Of a DNA stretch of 64,000 bases, positions 1-8,833 are shown piece by piece. Each line of letters opens with the position of its first letter. Positions within the stretch are counted from its first letter, which is position 1. Origin of the DNA: Paenibacillus amylolyticus (GTDB lineage Bacteria > Bacillota > Bacilli > Paenibacillales > Paenibacillaceae); assembly GCF_029689945.1 (NCBI RefSeq), contig NZ_CP121451.1, forward strand, positions 5,828,001 to 5,892,000. Reading direction: 5' to 3'. The translations under genes and the position numbers were made by a program. The notes under the pieces were generated by a model, which made no database searches, was not told the origin of the DNA, and saw only the letters and a program-made list of their open reading frames with translations.

Positions 1-505
1 TAAACCCCGTGTAGCTGATGAATGGCTCAGCATCATCATACCTTTTCCAACCATCTTCAGGCACTATTAAAGCATGCCCATATAAGTAACCTGTCTCATC
101 AATATCTATAGCATCCATGATGAAGTTAGTACGATTATGCCCTACCGTAATTGTAACTTTGTGAAATCCAAGAGGTAAGTTCGTTTTTTCATAAACGACT
201 GCTTTTAATACAGCAGTTCCCGATTTATATGTATTAAATGATTCAGTGACACCATCTACAGTAATCGTATTATCAGAATGTCTATCTTGTGCAATGTCAG
301 ATATGATCCTGACCTTCGTTCCATAAAAACTAAATGAAACATAGTTGTTATCTGCGGCTCTGGTTGTTACATTCACACTGCCTTTGAAATACTTATCCCC
401 AGTTACTTTGTACCAACTTCCTGTATAATTCAATCCCGCATGTGTATCATCATAACGTCTCCATCCTGATTCTGGTAGTGCCAGCTGGTCTCCTACTGTA
501 GCCAT
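1..505 (-). CDS. Phage-like structural protein with repeated ligand-binding module (partial, runs off window)
   Basis: An open frame starts at ATG 505, seven bases after an AGGGAGGTG ribosome binding site, and stays open to the left window edge, so only the first 168 residues are seen. The segment beginning LPESGWRRYDDTHAGLNYTG near residue 9 recurs as VPEDGWKRYDDAEPFISYTG near the window edge, so the protein is built from at least two copies of a module of about 140 residues. The pattern (GWxRYDD, then SYTG, then a beta-rich stretch with YVSFSFYGTKVRIIS) resembles beta-sandwich carbohydrate-binding modules seen in tail fibres and cell-wall enzymes. It is the last gene visible in a same-strand phage-like block. 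Function as a receptor-binding tail component is inferred; I do not recognise the exact family. Confidence 0.7.
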   Translation of the reverse strand, partial: MATVGDQLALPESGWRRYDDTHAGLNYTGSWYKVTGDKYFKGSVNVTTRAADNNYVSFSFYGTKVRIISDIAQDRHSDNTITVDGVTESFNTYKSGTAVLKAVVYEKTNLPLGFHKVTITVGHNRTNFIMDAIDIDETGYLYGHALIVPEDGWKRYDDAEPFISYTGF

Positions 506-508
506 GTA

Positions 509-1195
509 TTACACCTCCCTATATTCAAATACTGGACGAAAACCTATATAATTCTGAGATGCTGCGCTTCCTGTAAAAGCAACACCTCTATTGTCATCTC
601 GTTTCTCAAACCCTCGCACTATTCTGCTTGTTGAATTCGCTGTTAAGGCTGTCCCTTTGTTCGTAGTCCATGAACCAAGAACAGGCGTTTCCTTTGCCCA
701 ACAAAACACATTATGGTGATGCCAAACATTATCATCATTAGGTGTAGCCTTGCCACCCAAATTGGACTTCATAATATATTTGTCATATTCATTATTATTG
801 GGGAATGCTCCCAATCCTAAGTCCTTCATACTCAGTTTTCCATCCTTGTCTGCATATCCTGCTCCACCAGATATACTACGAACAACTCCTGAGACACCAC
901 CAAAGGTTTTAGGCAATCCTTCAATAATCTTATTTGCATTCATTGAATCCCAAGTGACAGTATGATGTCTAATGCGATCAGAGATTAAAAGACCTTTATC
1001 TACTTTAATAGCGTACCAGTAATAGTTGTTTAAATTTGCTGTGCCTACTAGTCCGCTTACAGGTATTTCAGTAGCACCTAGAGTCCCATCTATAAACTGT
1101 TCTCCAGTAGAGTCATATCTCCATACAATATAGTCGCCAATCTCCATATCACTTATATTCGATCTCAACTGCCCTATAGTCGCTGGAACTGCCAT
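509..1195 (-). CDS. Putative phage tail/adhesin protein with lectin-like C terminus
   Basis: A 228-residue protein with no signal peptide or membrane segment. It starts at ATG 1195 just after AAGGGGTGAT and ends four bases before the next gene, so the two are probably co-translated. The N-terminal half has an EIGDYIVWRYDS motif, and the C terminus ends IGFRPVFEYREV after an Arg/Asp/Asn-rich stretch (RGFEKRDDNRG). The ending GFRPV is typical of C-type-lectin/formylglycine-enzyme-like folds, which are used as receptor-binding domains in phage tails. No variable repeat or reverse transcriptase is visible nearby. Phage context and lectin fold are inferred; the family is not recognised by name. 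Confidence 0.65.
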   Translation of the reverse strand: MAVPATIGQLRSNISDMEIGDYIVWRYDSTGEQFIDGTLGATEIPVSGLVGTANLNNYYWYAIKVDKGLLISDRIRHHTVTWDSMNANKIIEGLPKTFGGVSGVVRSISGGAGYADKDGKLSMKDLGLGAFPNNNEYDKYIMKSNLGGKATPNDDNVWHHHNVFCWAKETPVLGSWTTNKGTALTANSTSRIVRGFEKRDDNRGVAFTGSAASQNYIGFRPVFEYREV

Positions 1196-1199
1196 AAAA

Positions 1200-1771
1200 T
1201 CACCCCTTACTCACTCTGATTCGATCTACTTTCTTAAATTTCGCTTTTTCGACCTTCTGACGTAACACCATGCCTGTTGGAGTATCCGATGCTCTTTCCA
1301 TGTTCAATTGATATGTCTTCTTTAAGCCTAGTGAACCCGAGTCACTTTCAATAAAAGGATTACTGTATTTATCTTTCTCCTTGAAATCGTCTATGTAGAA
1401 ATTCGAATATTCTCTCTCAGCTGCAATCTCAATTTTCACCTTGGCATACTTTGCTGGAGATTTAGGAGCAGTCACATCTGCTATGATTTCCTCATACGCC
1501 CCCACCCAAAGCCATCTTCAGATGTAGTCCAATAGATTTTGTATGATGCTCCGCCCATCACGTCTACACTTGCAGCTACACCTTTAAACGAAGCGATCTT
1601 ATCCTGAATCCGAATGGGAGCGGACTCCCAAGATCCTTTAGCTGGATAGATTGAATTCCCGTCCGCGTCTTGGCTCAACACTCTTAATTTCAACTTTTGA
1701 TCCTCAACTATCGTATCTTGAAAAACACCAACCGATAGATCTATATCCAGTGCAATTTCTTGAATCGCCAT
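1200..1771 (-). CDS. Phage-like structural protein, reading frame broken near 1500
   Basis: Two overlapping frames (1771 to 1481, then 1505 to 1200) read as one protein of about 190 residues if one base is added to the run of five C (G on the coding strand) at 1499-1503. The joined reading is TTSEDGFGWGAYEEIIADV. The downstream frame has only a GTG with no ribosome binding site, which supports a single gene. The first frame begins at ATG 1771 (MAIQEIALDI). The protein is beta-rich, with SWESAPIRIQDK and YKIYWTTSEDG segments that recall discoidin-like surface-binding domains. The break is a -1 shift at a Gly GGG codon. It could be sequencing error, decay or programmed slippage; error is favoured because the same defect occurs in many non-phage genes here. 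Confidence 0.6.
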
Positions 1772-1804
1772 ATTCTCACCACCTGTCTCATCTCAAAGCC
1801 CAAC

Positions 1805-2425
1805 TCAACGAATGTCCCAGTTTATGATTCCAGCATGATTTGCCTTCAACGGGGCTACAATCTGATCTATGATAAATCCATTTTTACGTATAACCAATTC
1901 CCCTGACAGGTTCTGATCTGAGGTGATTTTAATTTGGAGAAAAGCATTTCCGCTCAGCGGCAGGGAACACACACATTGAAAGTTAATCTGCACATCATTC
2001 AAATTCATCATTTTTTTGTAACCGAAGTTAAAGCATTCAATCGTATTATTGAAAGCCCCTGAACTCCCAGGACCTGGGTGCCCACTCATGTTCACATCTG
2101 AAGTAACATTCTTGAATTGAATGATGTCACTATACAGAAAAGCCCTCCCTGTTAGCGGGTATTCTTGATTCTCACATACGTAAGATATAGAGTACCGATC
2201 GGCATTAATATGAAACACACCATTGGCAACATTGTGATACACGTGAGATCCTTGCCCAATCAATCCGAAAGAGACCAACTTATCCTTGTTAATTGTATAA
2301 AAACTGTTTGCTTGTTGTGTCTGCAGATCAAATTCACTTAAATACGTACCATCATAGTAATCAGCAATCCATACGTAAGCTTGAGATACAGGTGAACGCG
2401 TATATTGTCTATTACCTAGAATCAC
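1805..2425 (-). CDS. Hypothetical phage-block protein
   Basis: A 206-residue protein starting at GTG 2425 (VILGNRQYTRSP). The frame is open up to 2479, but the first 18 codons there lie in a transcription terminator. A strong AAAGGAGGAAG site sits seven bases before GTG 2425, which fixes the start. There is no signal peptide. The protein has many aromatic and beta-type residues, the segment SGHPGPGSSGAFNNTIECFNFG near the middle and a C-terminal strand-rich part ending in GIINWDIR. I do not recognise the family. Its place between other tail-like genes on the same strand suggests a structural or host-recognition role. Confidence 0.6.
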   Translation of the reverse strand: MILGNRQYTRSPVSQAYVWIADYYDGTYLSEFDLQTQQANSFYTINKDKLVSFGLIGQGSHVYHNVANGVFHINADRYSISYVCENQEYPLTGRAFLYSDIIQFKNVTSDVNMSGHPGPGSSGAFNNTIECFNFGYKKMMNLNDVQINFQCVCSLPLSGNAFLQIKITSDQNLSGELVIRKNGFIIDQIVAPLKANHAGIINWDIR

Positions 2426-2440
2426 AGGACTTCCTCCTTT

Positions 2441-2472
2441 TAATAAAAAGGACAGGCTGCAATAGCCTGTCC
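2441..2472 (-). terminator. Rho-independent terminator inside the phage-like block
   Basis: On the minus strand, ten-base arms GGACAGGCTA / AGCCTGTCC (2450-2472) form a hairpin followed by CTTTTTATTA. It lies just after the 180-residue gene ending at 2489 and before the start at 2425. The genes at 1-2425 would therefore need read-through or their own promoter. Confidence 0.8.
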
Positions 2473-2488
2473 ACATCATTGTTTCTTT

Positions 2489-3031
2489 TTACACGTAACG
2501 GTAGGAAATGCGTTTCTTGAACTGTTGTTTGCCACTTTTGGCATTCAGCGGTACTACACATTGAATGGATAGGGTCACATAGTTACCGGCAGCATCTTGA
2601 GGATTTCCATTGTTACTCACACCCAGGATTTCTTTCGGCCCGGGTGCAAATGGTGTTGCATAAGCGGTTCCGGTATGGTCTTTGGTTGTCTTGCCTGTTG
2701 TTCCAATGGGTTTGGAGAAATCCTTGCCAATTCGTGAACTTTCTTCTTCCAGGTCTGTCTCCCCCAAGGAGTCAACCTGTACGTGGAACCAGTTATTCTT
2801 CACCACTTCTACATCATGAGCCTCTGTGTCACCAGTACCACCAGTCATATCTCGCGTAGTAATTGTGCAATCTTCCATTTTGGATACGTCCGAAGCACCA
2901 TTCTTGTTGTTCCACACATTGAAAATAAAAATATCACTTTTGCTATCTGCATCAATAACCTTGTAGTCAAAAGGGGTACTAATCTCATTACTATGTGTAG
3001 CATCCATCCATGAAATAATTGGTTGTGTCAT
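2489..3031 (-). CDS. Phage-like structural protein (tail family unrecognised)
   Basis: A 180-residue soluble protein starting at ATG 3031 after AAAGGAGATGG. It opens MTQPIISWMDATHSNEISTP. Its middle (PFDYKVIDADSKSDIFIFNV) reads like the beta-sandwich segments of phage tail and baseplate accessory proteins, and its end is basic and aromatic (KKRISYRYV). There is no transmembrane segment. It lies 20 bases downstream of the preceding gene on the same strand and is followed by a clear terminator at 2441-2472, so it closes one transcription unit. The structural role is inferred from context and composition only. Confidence 0.6.
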   Translation of the reverse strand: MTQPIISWMDATHSNEISTPFDYKVIDADSKSDIFIFNVWNNKNGASDVSKMEDCTITTRDMTGGTGDTEAHDVEVVKNNWFHVQVDSLGETDLEEESSRIGKDFSKPIGTTGKTTKDHTGTAYATPFAPGPKEILGVSNNGNPQDAAGNYVTLSIQCVVPLNAKSGKQQFKKRISYRYV

Positions 3032-3051
3032 TATAATCCATCTCCTTTGAT

Positions 3052-3814
3052 TTATGTTCTGATTGTTAATTGAATTGTAAGATGTTGAATGTTTGAAGCT
3101 GCTTCGATGATGTTGATTCTGAAGATATCTCCAGCCTCCACTTTATTCATATCAAATGTAGCCTCACCGTCATCTTGATGTTGAAGTGCTTCAAACTTCA
3201 GTGAAGTCCCCATCACATCCTGCCAGTCCATGAGGTCCTTGGATCGTTCAATTCTTATTTCTGTTGCAGCATCTCCAGGAACGCCACAGTAACCCTTGAC
3301 ATGCAAAATCTGGCCATCGAATGGAAAGGGCGCGAGAATCCCTAGTACTTCCGGGTACACCCGTGATTCTTTACAAAAAACCAAAACGCGATCCTTTACT
3401 TCCAACGGAATCTCAATTAATTTCAGATGTTCAGCTGTACTCATGAGCCCATCCACATCGGAATTAACTACCTGAAGGTTCTGACCAAATACATCAATCT
3501 CTACCCATGTCTTTCCATCATAACGATATCGTTTGCCATCCTTGTACGTTTGTACCGTCCAGCCTGTTTCAGGAGAAGGGTACTGCATATTTAACTCCTC
3601 AAAATTAGCCACTGGACTCTGGTACACCAATCGAGTCGTCTGATAAGCCTCTTTTGCTTTCCCGGCAGCCTGTAAGGCGTAGTTCAGCTGCCTCCAATGC
3701 ACGTTTGATGGCGAGTTCAGTTTCGCCCGTTTCTCCGGGCTGTCCCGGACCACTATGTTTCACCGCTTCTCTAATTAAAGACTCTACATGTGCTAAAGTT
3801 ATCCCATTTGACAT
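3052..3814 (-). CDS. Phage-like tail protein with glycine-rich N terminus, frame broken near 3687
   Basis: ATG 3814 follows GGTAGGTGAATT and encodes MSNGITLAHVESLIREAVK, then a collagen-like GPGQPGETGETE stretch. The frame then fails, but a second frame covering 3753-3052 continues smoothly as NYALQAAGKAKEAYQTTRL. Dropping one base around 3683-3690 joins them into about 253 residues. An N-terminal helix, a Gly-X-Y segment, then WTVQTYKDGKRYRYDGKTWVE and a beta-rich C-terminal region is a common layout for phage tail fibre or collar proteins. This is one of only two breaks in the window that need a base removed rather than added, so genuine mutation is also possible. Confidence 0.6.
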
Positions 3815-3825
3815 AATTCACCTAC

Positions 3826-3955
3826 CTAAGCGTTATGTAGCATATTTACTTTACAAGACGGTTCCCAAGTTGATCCCTCCCCCATAACTAGGAAACCTGC
3901 CTCTGGCTTATCATTAAAGAAATTCTTGAACAACCCTGCGAAGCATTGCTGTGTC
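3826..3955 (-). other. Possible small coding segment without clear start
   Basis: A 42-codon stretch on the minus strand is open between two TAG codons and reads sensibly: CFAGLFKNFFNDKPEAGFLV, then MGEGSTWEPSCKV and a final NMLHNA. It lies between the zinc-finger gene and the collagen-like gene. No ATG occurs before the internal MGEGS. A TTG preceded by GCAGGG is the only other candidate start. It may be a small phage protein or the end of a truncated one. Confidence 0.3.
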
Positions 3956-3960
3956 TAGCA

Positions 3961-4719
3961 TTAGAGAAGTTTTCTAATGGGATTAATGCCGGTTTTTTTA
4001 CATTCCTTGCAGTATTTCATTCGATTCGATTTTGCCAGCATCCGTTTTCCGCATACGGTACAATGTTTAATATTCTCTCCTTTCCAGCGGGAGTACTCCA
4101 ACACAAAATCATCGAAGCGAACTAACTGGAAAGCGACCTTACCATGCTCCGCAGCGAACAAAACCTGTACATTAGTCGAATCTACGCGTTTACTTTCTTT
4201 GAGATAACCTAACTGAATAAGTTTGTGCACCAATAATCCCTGATCTTTTTTGCTTACTGCCATTTGGGTATCGCCATAGATTTCTTTCCATTCATTATTA
4301 ATCCAGTACGTATCATTTTCATTGATTCGATTGTTAATCTTGCTGTAGACCAGTAAAACAAAGGCCAACTTCTCCAGTCGTCTACTTTTAAGTTGTTTGA
4401 TCTTTTGAAGTTCTTCGTACATCACAGGTACTTGATCGATCTCGATTAACGTGCTTTTGTTGGCTTCCTCTCTTAGCTTGATGTACTTCTGAAACTGCTT
4501 AATGATACGGTTGAGAAATGTCTCCCACTGGAGAGCATTGTAGTCTGGATAGTATTGGGTCATAAACCGATTTAACAACGTGTACACATCTTCGATGCTC
4601 TTCCCCTGCTCAAACCCATACTTAGCTAAACAAATCAACGTTTTGGTTCGCTTCTTATCCATTTTCCCATGTGCAATGGCCTGCTCGGCATGATGACGTT
4701 CATTCAGAATGATTTTCAA
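3961..4719 (-). CDS. Zinc-finger protein coupled to the RDR/YonO-like polymerase
   Basis: A 252-residue protein starting at TTG 4719, eight bases after GAAGGAG. The TTG overlaps the stop codon of the upstream polymerase reading frame (TTGA), so translation is probably coupled. The first 200 residues are helical and basic with no recognised domain. The C terminus has a four-cysteine treble-clef or ribbon-like motif (HCTVCGKRM ... YCKECKK) followed by GINPIRKLL. Tight coupling suggests it works with the polymerase, for example as a DNA- or RNA-binding partner or promoter-recognition factor; this is inference. It could instead be an unrelated phage regulator. Confidence 0.6.
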   Translation of the reverse strand: MKIILNERHHAEQAIAHGKMDKKRTKTLICLAKYGFEQGKSIEDVYTLLNRFMTQYYPDYNALQWETFLNRIIKQFQKYIKLREEANKSTLIEIDQVPVMYEELQKIKQLKSRRLEKLAFVLLVYSKINNRINENDTYWINNEWKEIYGDTQMAVSKKDQGLLVHKLIQLGYLKESKRVDSTNVQVLFAAEHGKVAFQLVRFDDFVLEYSRWKGENIKHCTVCGKRMLAKSNRMKYCKECKKTGINPIRKLL

Positions 4720-7435
4720 GGGCGTTGCTCCTTCACATGCATTTGGGTCATTTTAAAGAGTCTTCCCGCGTACTCTATATCCCCCTCCGGATTTCTGACC
4801 GGATAATGGATGATGTGATCATTGCTGAGCAATAGATTGCGAATAATCTGATCCCCGAGACATCCCATACAAATTGCTTGGATTGCTCCGCATTTCGATA
4901 ACACATGTCCACAATCATATTGCACAGATCTTCTTCGTTATTGCAGATCTCCAGCGCCTGCTCCTTGAAACGTGAAACAAACAACTGCCATCGGGCTGAT
5001 CTTTCTTCCTTCTTCACCTTGCTCTTGCGCAGATTGGTCATATAGCTACGTAGTTCTTCGTTGTGCATCTGATATAATCGTTGAATCTCTTTATAACGAG
5101 CTTGAGAATATCTCTTGTTACTCTTCAATATCGTATGATCAAACGGGTTCTGGGTCTGTTTTAGCTTTAACTTGTTGAACTCGCCTTCCACTTGATGGCA
5201 TAACCGGTTCATCACTGAAGGTGCCATAGACACAGGCATTCTCTGTTCATACTGTGCCAGGAAATGATCCTGATCCGGAGATAGCTCCTTCTTCGAATAC
5301 AATTCATCAACAGTCATACCAAATAACTGCAAGCACTTCTGATTCGTTTTTTCTACATAAGTGGTGTATTCTTTTTTCTGCTTCGGGTCATTGTATATGA
5401 AAAAATAAGGCTTTTTGTGCGCTACCATTTTCAGGGAAGACTCGTCGGTCACCGCAGCGCGAATATCATACCAGTGCTTCGGCATCTTTTTACATTCAAT
5501 CCCTTTGGCCTGGTCAATGGCATTTTGTTGATAATGCTGACCACACTGAATTCGATACATCATTTCCTCATATTCTGCACTATGCTCCTCATAATTGGCT
5601 AATACATCGAACATGGATGTGATTTTGTTCGTTGTGAAACCGATTAGGTCACCAAAGCTGTCTTTGTTGGCCTGAATCAGATCCTTTTCATCCGGAATTT
5701 TTTTGGCCGAGGTTTTCTGCACACACACTATGGCATCCAGCTCCTGAATTGCCCCAAGAATCGTTTGGTTATCCGTAGTTAAGATCTGATCACTGTCCAT
5801 ATCTGCACCATTCAGAGAATGCGTGGTCGTATCCCATGAATTTAGGATCGTGACCGTGTTCATATAGCGATACCAATGCTGCATCTCATCTGTATTTCGG
5901 AAACGAAGTACCTTGATATTGTTTTGACAAGTCATTGGAGCCCTGAAGCAAGCCACGTTGTGCACGTGGCGATCATTCCAATATCTCGAGTAGAACTCAC
6001 CTGAACCCAGTAATCCAGTTAAAGGCAAACCAAACATGCTCTGACACAATGTATAGGGATCGCCAGATATAATGCTGAAATTGCCTTTGACTCTCAGAAC
6101 TCCGATCTTGGCTTCATTCATTCGCTTACGGATCAAGGTATGAATTTTGCTTCGCACAAACGGATCATCTATAAGTCGTGAGTCCGCCATCAGCCCTTTA
6201 ATATAATCATCTGGACTATTTCTGTAGTCGTTCTCATGAATATGAATTCCCTTGAGAAATAAAAGTGCCTTGCGATGATCCTCACCCAGTACATCTGTAA
6301 TCGAGTCAATTGTGGGACGAATAAGTTCACCAATCTCGCTATCATCCAATTGAAGCGATTGAATGAACTGATAGTTTAAATGACGCTCGTCCTCCAATTC
6401 TTCGGGTGTAACCTTCGTTACGCTGAACGTGTAGCCATAATACCCGCAACATAACAGGTAATCTTCAATGCTGTGATACGAGCTCCATAGTTTGAGCATG
6501 GACGTTGTGAGAATTATGTCTACTTCCCGAATATCCACAGGATTACCCCAGGCATCATCCACCATATACTTGCCCGCAACTGTATCTGCAAATTCGTGAT
6601 AATCAAACGTAAATACCATCCCTTTACAGAAGCTATTACGTATACAAAATCCACTCGGGATATATGCATGTCCCAGTTCGGATGCCCATCGTTCACTAAG
6701 TGCAGGAGAGATAAGACCGAATCCGTCACTCATATTCATCTGAATGGGCTCATTTTTCCTACGCTCAATACGAGGGTACTCCGTCTCGGTATCATCAATC
6801 TGAATGATGTCCGCGCCAAATTGGGTGATGCAATCTTGGACAACCAATACCCGTTCGGGATGTGACACAGGTCTGCTTGTACTACAAGCCAGAGCTTTGT
6901 ATGCCTCCAGTTTGGCAGGAACCAGCCCCTTATTTGGATCTCTGCCATTATTCAATCTTTTCTCCAAAAGCAGGTGGATATCCTCACTCACATAGATGAC
7001 CGTCGAACTTTTGGCTCCACCTGTTGTCGCCAATAGACGCTTGTATCTTTTGCCATTGATGGAGAAGGCTTTTGATGAATTCAGTCGGTCATAGTCTTTA
7101 TTGTTTTCAATGACTACCAGCAAATAATCTTCTGCAAATTTCAGATTATTCAGTTCTTCATGCAGTTTCCTCATTGTTCTTTTATGTTCAGCACTGGTTT
7201 TCATAACCTTTAATTGTTGGATCTCCAGCTTGATTCTAGCCAGATCTTGTTCCCTCTCCCTGTAGCCTCGGATACGATCTATAAAACGAAACACTTGATG
7301 ATTTCCAATAGATGCCACTTCTCCATTTACTGTTGCTTCTTGATACGTAAGATGCAGATCATAGTCCGCTTTTCTGATTCTGGAAGATGTAATTTTATAA
7401 ACGTATCTCAATCGATCCTGATCTGAATTGCCCAT
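4716..7435 (-). CDS. Single-subunit two-barrel RNA polymerase, RDR/QDE-1/YonO-like (frame broken near 4855)
   Basis: ATG 7435 follows a GGGGGAATCGGGA site. The first frame gives 886 residues. Adding one base in the C4 run at 4853-4856 replaces a nonsense tail with VSGDQIIRNLLLSNDHIIHY and ends at 4716, for about 906 residues. Motifs appear in the order known for eukaryotic RNA-dependent RNA polymerases and their bacterial relatives: SDGFGLISP at 236-244, IRNSFCKGM at 265-273 (basic residue of the first barrel), TSMLKL at 311-316, and the metal-binding loop NGADMDSDQ at 542-550, with D545, D547 and D549 matching the DxDGD of QDE-1/YonO and NADFDGD of beta-prime. The usual Gly is Ser548. A coiled-coil-like stretch covers about 60-100. 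YonO is a DNA-dependent polymerase for phage late genes; the same role is inferred here because tail-like genes follow on the same strand. Confidence 0.75.
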
Positions 7436-7713
7436 TCCCGATTCCCCCGTTGCTTCCTGTCCTGATTAAATAAATTATAGATTGAACCCGCACGACTGAC
7501 GCAGGCAAAGAGGATGATCAAGGGATGAAAAAGGAAGAATATTTGTTCTATTCTGGGAAGTAATGAGGGGATACTGAGGGGTACAATGAGCGTTGATTCA
7601 TTTCGAATTGGCATAATTCTGTGTCTCTAGCACTATGATAATTTCATTTTTAATGATATAGTGGATTGAAGCGTTTTTTTAAGCTGACATATCTTTAAAC
7701 GGGGCTGGGATGA

Positions 7714-8292
7714 ATGAAAGAAACCTTATCCAATCAAGAGGAAATCGGCTTTTTATTTAATGTCGATATACTTATTAAGAGCCGCTCAAATGCATTGGCA
7801 CTGCAGTCCCTGTTGGAGTTCATAAACAAAGAGGAACAAATTGCGGACTTTCGGATTCAATCCGGCATAGAGCTAGGCAAAATTATTGAAGCGACACTCC
7901 AGTCCAAGAAGGACTCTTTCGTCACACTTCACAATGAACGTAAAAAATCACAAGTGAGCGCAGCACAGAAGGCGTCCACTGCAACTCAGACACCTACCTC
8001 AACTGCTCCAGCCATAACACAGAACAAGCAAGAACCACCTGCTAATGAGAAAACGACCTCTTCCCAAACATCCAATGTTTCCGATGGAAACTCGTTTGAT
8101 GCATGGATTGACACACTCATCAAAGAAAATCGACTTACCCGGATTGTTGTGAATAACAAGAACGGTAAACATCAGAGCATTCCTTGCCGTATTTTAAATT
8201 TTGATCGGGATACCAGTGTGGTAAGCATCTACCATGTAGATGAAAAACAAGTATATACGTTCCGAACCAATGAAATCGATGAGTTTCTGTAA
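7714..8292 (+). CDS. Hypothetical protein with linker and small beta-barrel-like C terminus
   Basis: A 192-residue soluble protein. ATG 7714 lies four bases after another in-frame-shifted ATG, and a GGGGCTGGGATGA stretch precedes it. Residues 1-75 are helical. About 76-125 form a low-complexity Ala/Thr/Pro/Gln linker. The last 65 residues (ENRLTRIVVNNKNGKHQSIP ... CRILNFDRDTSVVSIYHV) alternate strands in the pattern of an SH3- or Sm-like barrel. The fold is a guess from strand pattern only. It is divergent from the polymerase gene and ends in a strong terminator, so it is a single-gene unit. I do not recognise the family. Confidence 0.55.
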   Translation: MKETLSNQEEIGFLFNVDILIKSRSNALALQSLLEFINKEEQIADFRIQSGIELGKIIEATLQSKKDSFVTLHNERKKSQVSAAQKASTATQTPTSTAPAITQNKQEPPANEKTTSSQTSNVSDGNSFDAWIDTLIKENRLTRIVVNNKNGKHQSIPCRILNFDRDTSVVSIYHVDEKQVYTFRTNEIDEFL

Positions 8293-8320
8293 CCTGAGTA
8301 ATTCGAACCTTTAAAACCAC

Positions 8321-8374
8321 AAAAAAGCAACTTGCGTTAGAATCACGAGACATTCTAACGCAAGTTGCTTTTTT
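8321..8374. terminator. Strong bidirectional terminator
   Basis: Perfect 23-base arms (8321-8343 and 8352-8374) begin with six A and end with six T around an eight-base loop. They serve both the plus-strand gene ending at 8292 and the minus-strand gene ending at 8447. Confidence 0.9.
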
Positions 8375-8446
8375 AGTTCATGATTACGAATCACGATAAA
8401 ACGTATTTCATATCTCCTGATTCGTATCGAGGTGACTTTCTCCCAA

Positions 8447-8833
8447 TCAGGAGCGATCCTTACCTCGCTGCCACACATCAAATGCCAAGAACAACCATCC
8501 AGCAATGAAGGCTACCCCACCTATTGGTGTGATGGCTCCAAGAATCTTGATGCCAGAAATACTAAGTACATATAAACTGCCCGAAAACACAATAATCCCG
8601 ATAAACAACAAACGTGCTGCCCACTTTAATTTGGTCGATGCGCCAAGCTGGCCAGCCGTCAAGCCAATAATGAGCAAGCCCAACGCATGAATCATGTGAT
8701 ATTGAACACCCGTCTCATATGTAGCAATGGCCGCTGGCCCAATCTTATCCTTGAGCATGTGAGCACCAAACGCGCCGATCGCCACCGATAGCATGGTCAT
8801 TACAGCGCCAAGCATCATCCATCTTCGTTGCAT
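8447..8833 (-). CDS. DUF423 family membrane protein (YwdK-like)
   Basis: A 128-residue protein of four hydrophobic helices beginning MQRRWMMLGAVMTMLSVAIG. The GAFGAHMLKDK signature after the first helix, ETGVQYHMIHALGLL in the second, and TPIGGVAFIAGW in the last are hallmarks of the DUF423 family of small inner-membrane proteins. The length is normal for the family and the biochemical role is unknown. It is monocistronic, bounded downstream by the terminator at 8321-8374. Confidence 0.85.
   Translation of the reverse strand: MQRRWMMLGAVMTMLSVAIGAFGAHMLKDKIGPAAIATYETGVQYHMIHALGLLIIGLTAGQLGASTKLKWAARLLFIGIIVFSGSLYVLSISGIKILGAITPIGGVAFIAGWLFLAFDVWQRGKDRS

Noticed and set aside
7408..7614. 68-codon minus-strand open frame before the polymerase
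   Set aside because: Overlaps the polymerase start in another frame and has no ribosome binding site or protein-like pattern.
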